From Neoechinorhynchus agilis (Eukaryota > Acanthocephala): a stretch of DNA of 64,000 nucleotides. The DNA lies in NCBI GenBank assembly GCA_051530055.1, contig CM121342.1, positions 5,828,001 to 5,892,000 on the forward strand. The letters run 5' to 3'. Each line of letters opens with the position of its first letter. Within the stretch, counting starts at the first letter, position 1. The notes under the pieces are model-generated. The model saw nothing but the letters and a program-made list of their open reading frames with translations. It was not told where the DNA came from and searched no databases. Positions 12,180-23,165 of the stretch are shown one piece after another. Made by a program: the position numbers and the translations under genes.

Positions 12180-13725
12180 AAAACAATATCATAAATGGAA
12201 TTATTTTTTTGTTTACAACAAAACGTTTCAACAATCACCACCGTCCACGAAGAAGAGGCATCGCACTCCCCTCTGTGATCGCGACCACGCTCGCTGCGTT
12301 TCCTCTTTAGATCGCGAGACCAATATTTTGGCGCAGGAAGGCACCAGCTCTTGTATTTCCTGTCTTTTAGAAGTCTTCACCCGCGGTAAATAATTTTTTC
12401 GATCGAAGAAGTTCTGTGAACCTCCTCGGGTTCATCATCAGTTTATTACCCGACGAGGTTCGCAGAATATCTTTAATTGAAAAAAATCATTTACCGCGGG
12501 TGAAGACTTGTAAACAACACAATTCCAATAACATTCCCCGGTACTTCCTCGCACATATCGACAATATCGTAAATGGAATTATTTTTTTGTTTACAACAAA
12601 ACGTTTCAACAATCACCACCGTCCACGAAGAAGAGGCATCGCTCTTCCCTCAGTGATCGCGACCACGCTCGCTGCGTTTCCTCTTTAGATCGCGAGACCA
12701 ATATTTTGGCGCAGGAAGGCACCAGCTATTGTATTTCCTGTCTTTTAGAAGTCTTCACCCGCGGTAAATAATTTTTTCAATCGAAGAAGTTCTGTGAACC
12801 TCCTCGGGTTCATCATCAGTTTATTACCCGACGAGGTTCGCAGAATATCTTTAATTGAAAAAAATCATTTACCGCGGGTGAAGACTTGTAAACAACACAA
12901 TTCCAATCACATTCCCCGGTACTTCCTCGCACATATCGACAATATCGTAAATGGAATTATTTTTTTGTTTACAACAAAACGTTTCAACAATCACCACCGT
13001 CCACGAAGAAGAGGCATCGCTCTTCCCTCAGTGATCGCGACCACGCTCGCTGCGTTTCCTCTTTAGATCGCGAGACCAATATTTTGGCGCAGGAAGGCAC
13101 CAGCTCTTGTATTTCCTGTCTTTTAGAAGTCTTCACCCGCGGTAAATAATTTTTTCAATCGAAGAAGTTCTGTGAACCTCCTCGGGTTCATCATCAGTTT
13201 ATTACCCGACGAGGTTTGCAGAATATCTTTAATTGAAAAAAATCATTTACCGCGGGTGAAGACTTGTAAACAACACAATTCCAATAACATTCCCCGGTAC
13301 TTCCTCGCACATATCGACAATATCGTAAATGGAATTATTTTTTTGTTTACAACAAAACGTTTCAACAATCACCACCGTCCACGAAGAAGAGGCATCGCAC
13401 TCCCCTCTGTGATCGCGACCACGCTCGCTGCGTTTCCTCTTTAGATCGCGAGACCAATATTTTGGCGCAGGAAGGCACCAGCTCTTGTATTTCCTGTCTT
13501 TTAGAAGTCTTCACCCGCGGTAAATAATTTTTTCGATCGAAGAAGTTCTGTGAACCTCCTCGGGTTCATCATCAGTTTATTACCCGACGAGGTTTGCAGA
13601 ATATCTTTAATTGAAAAAAATCATTTACCGCGGGTGAAGACTTGTAAACAACACAATTCCGATCACATTCCCCGGTACTTCCTGGCACATATCGACAATA
13701 TCGTAAATGGAATTATTGTTTAGAG
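12180..13725. repeat. 378-bp satellite (about 4 copies), each unit with a long hairpin
   Basis: The same 90-codon frame begins at 12416, 12794 and 13172, giving the 378-bp period; the flanking copies are partial. Each unit holds an inverted repeat: 'agtcttcacccgcggtaaat' and, about 120 bp later, 'atttaccgcgggtgaagact'. Inside this lie the nested arms 'gaacctcctcgggt' and 'acccgacgaggttc'. Copies are nearly identical. Diverged relatives of the hairpin occur near 26730, 27950, 28150, 37730 and 38050, so a foldback element was probably amplified in tandem here. Confidence 0.93.
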
Positions 13726-13769
13726 AAAAAATCAGAGAGAGAGAAATAAGAAGCCAAAGGTAGAACGAG

Positions 13770-13775
13770 TTTATT
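13770..13775 (-). terminator. Poly(A) signal of the cathepsin gene
   Basis: TTTATT on the plus strand (AATAAA on the minus strand) lies about 25 nt past the stop codon of the cathepsin gene. Confidence 0.6.
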
Positions 13776-13798
13776 TTCCAAACTAGCGTAGTGGGACG

Positions 13799-14946
13799 CT
13801 AAAAAGTGCACTGTGCTAGAGGGAAACTGGCGGCTGTTGCCACACCGCACATATTGTTTCGATTTCGCGCCATTTTGATATATCCCTCATCTCCCCAAGT
13901 AGGTCCCCAACTGTTCTTAACAAGCCAATAAGGTTCACTGACTTCAGTTCCATTAACGAATGTTTTTTCTACGCCTGCTCCTACAATGAGTACTCCATGA
14001 TCCAATGCTTCCGGTGAGCATTCTTCGTCTCTGTAGACTCCCGACCGATAAAACATGAATTCCGGCGACGAAGCATCGATTCCAATAGCGATTGGACCGT
14101 GTTTCTTAAGTGCTTGTAAGAGAGCATCTTCATCGCCTTCCGGAAGGATATCGACGAAGCTCACACAATTCGCGGCAACATTGGTTCGATTGAATCGACA
14201 CAGATCTTCCATGGTTTCATAAGGATAACTCTGTTCAGAGTCTATTCCTCGATTGTCAATCACGTATTGGAAGCAAAAATCCATGAGACCTCCGTTACAT
14301 CCATTATTTCCCCATGCCGACGAACAATCGAGTATCTGTTGTTCGCTTAAAACGGGAAGGTTGTGCCCAGCCAGGGCGTAGGCCGCTTCCAAAGCACCGG
14401 TAGCCGCAAATGAGTAACATGAACCACAATGTCCTTGATCTTTGACGGCAGTCACCACTCCACGTTTCCTATAGTCTATATTGACAACACGATTGGTCTC
14501 GTTCTCTTTCACGAAGGCGTCTCGTCGGAACATTCGTCTTGATCGCGATCGTTGTTGATCGCTATATCGAAGACCATTTAGAGTCGATTTTATCATACTC
14601 GGACTTAGGTCAGAATATGCATGCAGTCCGAGTCTATAAGTTGATCTGGGATTTGAGTTGTGTTTGGCGACTAAATGGACGTTTTCTACGAAGTTTTGGA
14701 GGCTATCGTTTTCTTCGTGGACGTAAGTGTACATCACCGGTCATTTTTTTTGAGAAAGCAAAAAATGATCACTGATTATGCTTTTTTGAACGACGATTTC
14801 CAAAACTTCCAAAGAGACGAAATTGCATCGTTGAACGTCAAATCACTGGTAGCCAATCGTTCATCGAGCTCAAGTGCTGTCTTATAGTCACGACTGGAAC
14901 AACAGGTAAGAAGACCAAGAATTAAAAGACTAAATCTCAATACCAT
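13799..14946 (-). CDS. Cathepsin-L-like cysteine protease precursor
   Basis: A papain-family (C1A) protease that is secreted or lysosomal. The first exon starts at 14946 with a signal peptide (MVLRFSLLILGLLTCCSS) and the start of the propeptide (LWKFWKSSFKKA). The second exon runs from about 14723 to 13799. It has ERFNIN-like EENDSLQNFVENVHLVAKHN, then the mature enzyme from about VVNIDYRKRGVVTAVKDQGH. The oxyanion Gln and catalytic Cys are in QGHCGSCYSF, the His is in LDHGVLIVGAG and the Asn is in KNSWGPTWGDEG. Tyr replaces the usual Trp after the catalytic Cys (CGSCW). NGCNGGLM is the usual loop. The two exons are separated by 53 bp that cannot be removed as a GT-AG intron while keeping the propeptide aligned. 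Cleanly removing about 14724-14778 gives FKKAYVHEEND, which fits the family. Confidence 0.9.
14724..14778 (-). other. 53-nt probable non-canonical intron in the cathepsin gene
   Basis: Upstream coding ends ...AAA AAA GCA T/A and downstream resumes A/C GTC CAC GAA GAA. Removing exactly 53 nt restores an ERFNIN propeptide of the right length (W to HN is 31 residues; human cathepsin L has about 32). The ends can be placed as AT-TA, AA-TT or TA-CT, but never GT-AG. The best GT-AG alternative (89 nt) would delete 12 conserved residues. Confidence 0.55.
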
Positions 14947-15184
14947 TTTTCTCGTTTGATCTCGAATTAAAGACCACGTTCGTTGTCGAAAAGGTAAAAT
15001 GCCTCTCTCACACACAAACGTTAAAAAAGAGTGTCTATTTATGTGCTGTAACTGAAAATAGACGAGAAGCACGCAAAGTGTCTTAAACACACACCAAAAA
15101 TGCGTGTGAAGATAAAATCGTGGCTCGCTTAAAATATAACCATAAAAGCAACCAAAAATACCGAGATCGTGTCGTTCTTTCAAA

Positions 15185-16386
15185 AATTAAGCCAAATTTG
15201 TCTTTATTCCATAGTAACCTTCTACGCTAACTCAAATTTTCAGCACGTGGAAATTTGATTTTATCCCGATTGCTTGTGCTTCTTAACCTCTGTTACTAAA
15301 AAATAGAATCAGAGACTTTGCAGCGGTGAAAAAACAATAAAGCAAAAAATTATTTAATTCTCACCTTTTGAAATTTTTTAATCAAACACTGGGGTTTCGG
15401 TTATTCGTATAGAAAGAAAATCTCTTATCCGAATATTATCCAGTCCGAATTCGACAATAAAAGACGTTCCATTGTATTTAATAATCGTGATTTTACTGAA
15501 AATCAAGAAAATCAAAAACAAAGTTCAAGATCTGTTTGGACATCAAAATTTAAACTGCCACGCTCTTAAAAAACGACTAAATCGACGGGAAACTTCTTGT
15601 GATTACTAAGAAAAACCCGGAGTTTGGTCTTTTTCTTTGTATGTAAAAAAGAAACTTGATTTTTTTTGTAGTATATCGCCCTAAAAAACGACTAAATCGA
15701 CGGGAAACTTCTTGTGATTACTAAGAAAAACCCGGCGTTTGATCGCTCCATTCTTCTTCTTTAAAAAAAGGAACTCATTAAGGGAAGCACTATGAAAAAC
15801 ATAACTCACAGAAGCTATGAGTCTCTCTCCCCCGTGAACAAACAGAAAAATTGCATTCGGATGTGGTTAGATATTTTATTGTTTATGTCGCTTGCCGTAA
15901 AGACGAATCAAATTGCGATGTTTCATTCAAAAAAATAGATTTATCTTGAAAATTTTCGGCCTTTTCGTTGGCCTTTATCAGTCAATTGAAACTATAATAA
16001 CTTCTTTACGGTAAAGACGAATGAGTAAATTTCGACCGATTGAACAAGACTAACGAAGTGAGATTTCTCCTTTCGAAATATTTCTTAATTCAAACAAATA
16101 CCTCTTAACGGGACTCAATTCTAACTTTATGATCCCGATGGATTTTATCCTTATTTTTATAACCTTTTTCTTTAATATGAGGATGCATTCTCTTTCTGAA
16201 TCACTGATTTTCTGATAAACCCATTGTATAATCTTAGTCAAAAAAAAATTCTGCTTGGTCCGACAGCATCAATTGTCTCAGTGGCGAGAAGTTGGAAAAT
16301 GACGACATTTTAATTTTGGCCATTCCGTCTCTGGGAAAATATTGACAGTTAAGAGCAGTCGCTACAGTCGACTTTGGTCGCTTCTA
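15185..16386. other. Intergenic with two copies of a 60-bp repeat
   Basis: No gene is seen. 'cgactaaatcgacgggaaac' followed by 'aagaaaaacccgg' occurs at about 15572 and again at about 15686. 'ttgccgtaaagacgaatc' at about 15893 recurs as 'tacggtaaagacgaat' at about 16008. Confidence 0.5.
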
Positions 16387-16510
16387 CCGATTGAATCCTA
16401 GTCATTTGATCGATTTAATATTCGATTTGCCAATGACTAGGATTCAACCGGTCGAAATATATTCGTCTTTAAAGCGATCTCCCTCGGGTGTCGCGACCTA
16501 AACAACCAAA
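16387..16510. repeat. Inverted repeat joined to a dispersed repeat
   Basis: The arms 'ccgattgaatcctagtcatt' (16388-16407) and 'aatgactaggattcaaccgg' (16432-16451) form a hairpin. The right arm and the following 60 bp, to 'tgtcgcgacctaa', recur with some divergence at 33957-34042, downstream of NDUFA8. Confidence 0.75.
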
Positions 16511-16614
16511 AAAACACGTCACGTGTGGCTCGCTCGTGGATTCCAACACGAAAGAATCGTCTTTGTGCCAAATGGACACGTCCACTTTTCGGCAAAAACC
16601 GTTCTTGGAGATCT

Positions 16615-19600
16615 ATGAACACATTGAACCGTTTGCTCGACCAACTCAGTATATCTGAGAAAAGTTTGCCTGGACATGAAATTGGTTCGAATCATCGTAA
16701 AAAGCAGCTTCTCTCGTTCGCTCATTGCTTTGAACAACCTCAATTCGATTATTGGACACGGTCGAGTCAACGAGAGCAGCAGAGTGGTCGAGTGACTCAA
16801 AAGATCGGAAATAACTTGATAATCGATTACTGTTACATCGTCGATCTCCGGGACGTTCAATTCGAGACCAAAGAACACATTTCAATCGGAACTCATGTGC
16901 GATACTCACTAAAGAATGGTGGTCGTATTGTTCAAAATGTGACTAAAGTGACCAAAGACGCGAAGAATCGTATGGATGAAGATGGAGGTTGGTTGAGGCA
17001 ACAAATGTCTCAACATGGTGGAGGCGGTTACGTAGGTTGTGTTAGTCGCTTTGACGGGTTTCAAGGCAAAATCGACGAAGCGATCAACTTTGATCGATCG
17101 AATTTACTCGATTGGTGCTATGAGCCCTGTGTTCACGATTGGGTCACTTGTGTGCCTGAGAACGATGATGAACTAAAAAAAGAAGTGAAGTTTAAGGTGA
17201 AACCGAACCGAATTATCCAGATTAGTGGACCGTACCATAAACGAAGGACACGTTATGCATTCGTTGGCAACGTCGTCCACATCGACACTGAACTCATCGA
17301 TGTCAGTTTTATCAGAGAAGGTGATGTGCTTTTCGTAATCGGGGTCGAATCCAGCGTTTTTGAACAGGGATGGAGAGCTGTTGGATTGTGTAAAATTGTA
17401 ACGGAAAATGTAGAAGAGAACGTAATTGGTCGTCTGGTTGTAAAAGGATGCGATGGTATCATCGAAACAAGAGGTTATCTCTACTGTAACTTCGAACGAA
17501 CTCAATGTTCAGTCAAAATGAACATCGTAACCGTGAGTGCGCCCAGTTGTCGATTTCTAACACCATGCACCAAATCACCATTTCTTTCTATCCAATTTTT
17601 TGTGGGCGTTTTACTACCGAGTAATCGATATTTTTCGAAATATCAGTCTGACAGGATTCACCAACGTACAATCAAATTCACCCCGAGGATGTTGACTTTG
17701 AGCTTTCAATTCTTTTCAACTTTGTGGCACACTCACGAGAAGAAGGCAAAGGACACGTGAAGATAACAAAGATCAGTCTTTCTAATAGTTCAGGACCGTT
17801 CATCGTGCGTTCAGTGCTATTAAACAACAATCCGATCACTCAATACCCATTTACACTACGAGCAGCCGTCGACGAAGAGCTGAAGATTTTGGTTGATTCC
17901 AAAACCAAGTTTGATTTTAACATTTCTGAGCTTCAAATTCACCTGAAGACGAGCGAATCGACGTACGTTTGGAAGAAGATTTTAGTTTTTCAGAACGATT
18001 TTACAGCGAGTTCATTTGTGTTTCAGTCGTTTACATGTTATATTCGAGGCAAGGATGAATGGAGGCGGTACACTCAAAGTGGTCACCGAGCTCGATCACA
18101 TCTCAGGTGTAGAATCAATAAGACGGACGTTGCTCACCGACAACTCCATTTTGAAGAATCTAATACTCACGAGAAACCCCCAAATGACCTTAAAGATTTG
18201 ATGATGAGCACGACTTTTAGTTCACGCGTCCTCGCCCAATTTTATCCTTATCTTCAACACAATCTAAACTGGATTCATTATGACCGAACTTTGCATACTC
18301 TTTTACATCTTGAACAAATTACAGTTGAGATGCATGCATTTCAAAGTCCTAGTCATGGTGTAGTGTTCAAAGAAGAACGACAGCGACTTTTATCGTTCAT
18401 ATGGCCGTTTTCTGAAGATCAACTTGTTTCGGTTATGATTAACGACAAAATAGTGGCCGACGAAACCTTTGAAGGATTCATCCATAAAGTGGTTGATGAC
18501 AAAGTTTTTGTCAAATTCGATGTTCAATTCTTCAATAGTGTTGTTGGACCGAGGACTAGTTCAATGGCAACAACAAAACGGTTCAAAATAAGACACATTC
18601 CAGATACCAGCGTGTTTCGTAGGTGCCATCATGCCATATCGTACATCAAGAATGAACGGGAATTTGAACATATTCTGTTTCCTCGTTTAAGTCAATGTGT
18701 CCAATTGAACACGTCTCAGTGTAAACATAACGAGCCTATAAATGGACAGCTTAACGAAATGCAGAGGTTAGCGGTTGAAGGCATATTGCGATGGTCAAAT
18801 GTTCATCCCGAACTTCCATCACCTCCTTTGTTACTTTTTGGTCCACCAGGAACGGGAAAAACGGTCACACTCGTTGAAGCTATAACTCAAGTCTATAAAA
18901 TGTCAACACTAACGAAAATCCTTGCTTGTGCGCCATCGAACGCGGCATCCGACCTTATTTGCGAACGGATTCTGTCCACGACTCATATACCACAATCTCA
19001 AATTGCCAGAATTTACGCTCAATCTAGGAATGTGGACGATATTCCCTCGTCGTTATTACAAGTCAAAGTTCATCAACAAGACATTGAACCTTTTTTGAGA
19101 CGGCGAGTGATTGTAGTAACGTTCTCAACGGCGTCTCAACTTATTTATCAAAGCGGACGAATTCCCGACTTTACTCATTTGTTTCTGGACGAATGTGCAC
19201 AAGCGACTGAACCTGAAGCACTTATACCTCTTCGGGTAGCTGGTGGCAAGGGGCGTATTATTGTGCTGGCCGGAGATCCATGTCAACTTGGAAGTGTGAT
19301 CAAATGTAAAGAAGCATCAGAGTTTGGATTAAACCGTTCTTTAATGCAACGTCTTATGGATCAGTGTCCGGACGTGTACTCGGACGAACGGGGCTATTTC
19401 TTCACTCTGAACAATACATACCGATTTAGTTATCCATGTCTCATTCAAACGCCATCGAGGATGTTCTATAAAGACAGATTAGTGGCCGTGAGAAATAATT
19501 ATGTTGATTCTCTTAACATCGACGATAATCGAGTAAAGAAAACATTTCCAAGAGGACTTGATTTCCCACTTATGTTTGTTCAAGTACCCTTTGGAAAATG

Positions 19601-20072
19601 TGAAAGATGCCCCGTTACAATGTCCTGCTTTAACATGGCGGAAGCCGGCGTCGCTTGCAAGTACGTTGCCATTATGTCCCAAATCGGAGTCCCCGTCAAT
19701 GAAATCGGAATCATTACGCCCTATAGAAAACAAATAAAAGTGATCCGGAACCTTCTGGTTGAATTATTTGACCAGGAAACAGTTGAAATGGTAAGAATTG
19801 GTACCGCTGAACAGTTTCAAGGCGATGAACGAACCGTCATCATTGTGAGCACTGTGAGGTCCTCGGGAACAAAAGAGAAAGATAATATTGGATTCCTTCA
19901 TTGCCCCAAAAGATTTAACGTGTCCATTACAAGAGCGAAATGCTTCATGATTTTAATTGGAAACGGAAAAACCATTTCGATGAGTCCACATTGGAAAGCC
20001 ATTATTGACTATTGTGATGCTAACCAGTCAATTGTGGGTGAGGGTACTATGAACAAAAAAAATACGATGTAA
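16615..20072 (+). CDS. Mov10L1/Armitage-type RNA helicase (SF1, Upf1-like)
   Basis: An RNA helicase; the Mov10L1/Armitage family feeds piRNA precursors to Piwi proteins. Two exons join in phase 0: up to 17532 and from 17655, with a 122-bp GTGAGT...ACAG intron. The first in-frame ATG is 16615 (MNTLNRLLDQL); the frame is open to 16525. The N terminus has small beta-barrel-like segments (GRVTQKIGNN, GYVGCVSRFDGFQGK). The helicase core has LNEMQRLAV (Q motif), GPPGTGKTVT (Walker A, about 18840), FLDECAQATEPEALIPL (motif II), LAGDPCQLG (motif III), NNTYR (motif IV), GTAEQFQGDERTVIIVSTVR (motif V) and NVSITRAK (motif VI). Motif II is DECA rather than the family's DEAG/DECG. The sequence HTLLHLEQITVEMHAFQ before the core matches the Mov10-family 'LLxLEExxxE' segment. 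Mov10 proper is the alternative assignment. Confidence 0.86.
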
Positions 20073-20261
20073 ATGGTGCCACCACAAATAGTCACACTTC
20101 TTAGATTCTACCATTGTTACAAGGGTCGATCGCAGTAGATTTGTCTATGCTGATCCTACTCAAACGCCGTCCCCTTGCAACGTTTCACGGAAAAGAGCCT
20201 CTAAAATTTGCACAGTTGATCTTAATTCGTTCAATGAATGCCTTTCAAATGAGAAAACCAC
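20073..20261. other. Spacer between helicase gene and satellite
   Basis: No feature recognised; no AATAAA immediately after the helicase stop. Confidence 0.4.
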
Positions 20262-20885
20262 TCACAATCCCAATTCATTTCATCTTCCTCTACTTCCGCT
20301 CCTTTTTCCATTCTGCCAAATCTTCTCGGATATTTGAACTTGAAATGAACCCGAGGAAAGATTCAAACCTCGTAAACTCTCCTTCGTACGATAATCACCA
20401 AATTTCACATTCATTTAACCTCTCATTTCGTTCAAGTGTTCACGAAGACTCAGATTTAGATGGTTCCTCTACTTTTAACAATAAAACGTATTATAATCCC
20501 AATTCTTTTCATCTTCCTCTACTTCCGCTCCTTTTTCCATGCTGCCAAATCTTCTCGGATATCAGAACTTGAAATGAACCTGACGAAAGATTCAAACCTC
20601 GTAAACTCTCCTTCGTACGATAACCACCAACTTTCACATTCATTTAACCCCTCATTTCGTTCAAGTGTTCACGAAGACTCAGATTTAGATGGTTCCTCTA
20701 CTTTGAACAATAAAACGTATTATAATCCCAATTCTTTTCATCTTCCTCTACTTCCGCTCCTTTTTCCATACTGCCAAATCTTCTCGGATATCAGAACTTG
20801 AAATGAACCTGAGGAAAGATTCAAACCTCATAAACTCTCCTTCGTACGATAACCACCAACTTTCACATTCATTTATCCTAACAGA
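20262..20885. repeat. 229-bp tandem repeat (about 2.7 copies)
   Basis: 'ggttcctctac' occurs at 20462 and 20691, giving the period. The unit includes 'ttcatcttcctctacttccg', 'ttctcggatatcagaacttg' and 'aactctccttcgtacgataa'. A diverged single copy lies at about 10929-11026. The array directly follows the 3' end of the four-helix gene on the opposite strand. Confidence 0.92.
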
Positions 20886-20934
20886 ACTCTTCAAACAATA
20901 ACAAAACGAGTTATTTATGTGATTATTTGAATTG

Positions 20935-21501
20935 TTAAATAAGGATCGGCGACGGTGGTCTTTGTGGAATGTTCTTCGGTTTCGCGATAGTATAAAGGAG
21001 AATCGCCCAAAAAACAATGCTAGCATCAAATACAAGAAACCAAGAGTGTGAGTTTGGGGACCAATTCTTAACTATTTTTAATATGTTCAAATAAACATAA
21101 AAAAAGAAACCTACTTGAACGTGAAACGATCAGATTTGTCAATCGTGCCGAACAAAATGAAGATCCGGCCATTCCAATAATAACTGCAGCGCCGCATACA
21201 TTTCTTGTGGTTCGTCGATCATTCCAATAGTTGTTCCAATCAAGACATTGTACGACGAGTATAGGAATTGCCAGAATTCCTGTTAAAGTTAGAAGAAATG
21301 GTAAAGTATTTATGTTTAACCTGTGACAAAGCACCAAACTCCAAGCCATACATTTAAATTTGTTGTAATCATTATAGTTCCAATGAATACATGAAAACCA
21401 AGACCTAGAACAGGCGTTAAGATCCAACAAAATCGCCTATAGATTCCTTGTTGCGATTGAGAAATTACAAATTGGTCGTTCAATAAAGGTTGTAAGTTCA
21501 T
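20935..21501 (-). CDS. Four-helix membrane protein, unidentified
   Basis: Three exons join exactly in phase: 21501-21321, 21279-21115 and 21071-20935. The introns are 41 bp (GTTAAA...ACAG) and 43 bp (GTAGGT...ATAG). The product is 160 aa. Four hydrophobic segments are visible: FCWILTPVLGLGFHVFIGTI, WLGVWCFVTGILAIPILVVQ, CGAAVIIGMAGSSFCSA and SWFLVFDASIVFWAILLYTI. The short N and C termini (the latter PKNIPQRPPSPILI) are hydrophilic. This is a tetraspan-like layout, but it lacks the CCG motif of tetraspanins and the W-GLW-C-C motif of claudins. I do not recognise the family. The perfect phasing over two canonical introns makes the gene itself convincing. Confidence 0.72.
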
Positions 21502-21850
21502 TGAAACTTACAAAAAATGTCTTCAAATTAAAGGAGGAAACGAGGATTTTGCACTTTCAATCACAAATCCTCAGACATCATGAGAGTTTTGGACCAAAAA
21601 TAACCAATCTCACATTGAACAAAAAATCAAAATTAGACGGATTCTTCGCACTTATCTCGAACCGATCACCTACGAATTTAGTATCGATTTATGGGCTCAA
21701 ATTGGTCGTTTGATCACTGTGTGTAGGGGATCGATAATTCTCACATTGATCGACGTTTTGAAGACGATCGATTTGAAAAAAGAACGATCACGTTTTTGAT
21801 CCGTTTGAAATTATAAAACATGCGGCATTGAACGATGAAACAAAATCACT
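21502..21850. other. Spacer, with a possible exon end at its right edge
   Basis: About 21785-21872 is open on the plus strand and reads FDPFEIIKHAALNDETKSL then RRIVRERA before a stop. This is protein-like and runs into the first unit of the 146-bp array. It may be an upstream exon of the RPUSD2-like gene. Confidence 0.35.
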
Positions 21851-23165
21851 GAGACGGATCGTTCGTGAGAGAGCGTGAAAACACAACTGGATTAATCCTC
21901 AATAGAGAAAATCCTTCGGGTTAATCAAAGTTTATAATTTTGGTGAAAATACTCCCCCGGTAATAACCTATTTGATTTATTGGAGAAGTTTCAACTGGAG
22001 ACGGATCGTTCGTGAGAGAGCCTGAAAACACAACTGGATTAATCCTCAATAGAGAAAACCTTCGGGTTAATCAAAGTTTATAATTTTGGTGAAAATACTC
22101 CCCGGTAATAACCTATTTGATTTATTGGAGAAGTTTCAACTGGAGACGGATCGTTCGTGAGAGAGCCTGAAAACACAACTGGATTAATCCTCAATAGAGA
22201 AAATCCTTCGGGTTAATCAAAGTTTATAATTTTGGTGAAAATACTCCCCCGGTAATAACCTATTTGATTTATTGGAGAAGTTTTCTCAACTGGAGACGGA
22301 TCGTTCGTGAGAGAGCCTGAAAACACAAATGGATTAATCCTCAATAGAGAAAATCCTTCGGGTTAATCAAAGTTTATAATTTTGGTGAAAATACTCCCCC
22401 GGTAATAACCTATTTGATTTATTGGAGAAGTTTCAACTGGAGACGGATCGTTCGTGAGAGAGCCTGAAAACACAAATGGATTAATCCTCAATAGAGAAAA
22501 TCCTTCGGGTTAATCAAAGTTTATAATTTTGGTGAAAATACTCCCCCGGTAATAACCTATTTGATTTATTGGAGAAGTTTCAACTGGAGACGGATCGTTC
22601 GTGAGAGAGCCTGAAAACACAAATGGATTAATCCTCAATAGAGAAAATCCTTCGGGTTAATCAAAGTTTATAATTTTGGTGAAAATACTCCCCCGGTAAT
22701 AACCTATTTGATTTATTGGAGAAGTTTCAACTGAGACGGATCGTTCGTGAGAGAGCCTGAAAACACAAATGGATTAACCTCAAAGAGAAATCCTTCGGTT
22801 AATCGTTTATAATTTGTGAAAATTCGTAATAACCTATTTGATTTATTGGAGAAGTTTCAACTGGAGACGGATCGTTCGTGAGAGAGCCTGAAAACACAAA
22901 TGGATTAATCCTCAATAGAGAAAATCCTTCGGGTTAATCAAAGTTTATAATTTTGGTGAAAATACTCCCCCGGTAATAACCTATTTGATTTATTGGAGAA
23001 GTTTCTCTCAACTGGAGACGGATCGTTCGTGAAGCCTGAAAACACAACTGGATTAATCCTCAATAGAGAAAATCCTCCGGGTTAATCAAAGTTTATAATT
23101 TTGGTGAAAATACTCCCCCGGTAATAGCCTATTTGATTTATTGGAGAAGTTTCAAATGGAGACGG
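21851..23165. repeat. 146-bp tandem repeat (about 9 copies)
   Basis: 'gagacggatcgttcgtgaga' recurs at about 21851, 22000, 22143, 22293, 22440, 22586, 22732, 22862, 23006 and 23159. One copy near 22730-22860 is internally shortened. The last copy leads straight into the open frame of the RPUSD2-like gene, so each unit contains what looks like the edge of an exon (RRIVRER). Confidence 0.93.

Noticed and set aside
12416-13444. Three identical 90-codon frames as a gene family
   Set aside because: They are the same stretch of the 378-bp satellite, overlap a hairpin and show no protein features.
18016-18201. Alternative frame inside the helicase gene
   Set aside because: The long frame continues through it and the downstream domains stay in phase; an extra intron here cannot be shown.
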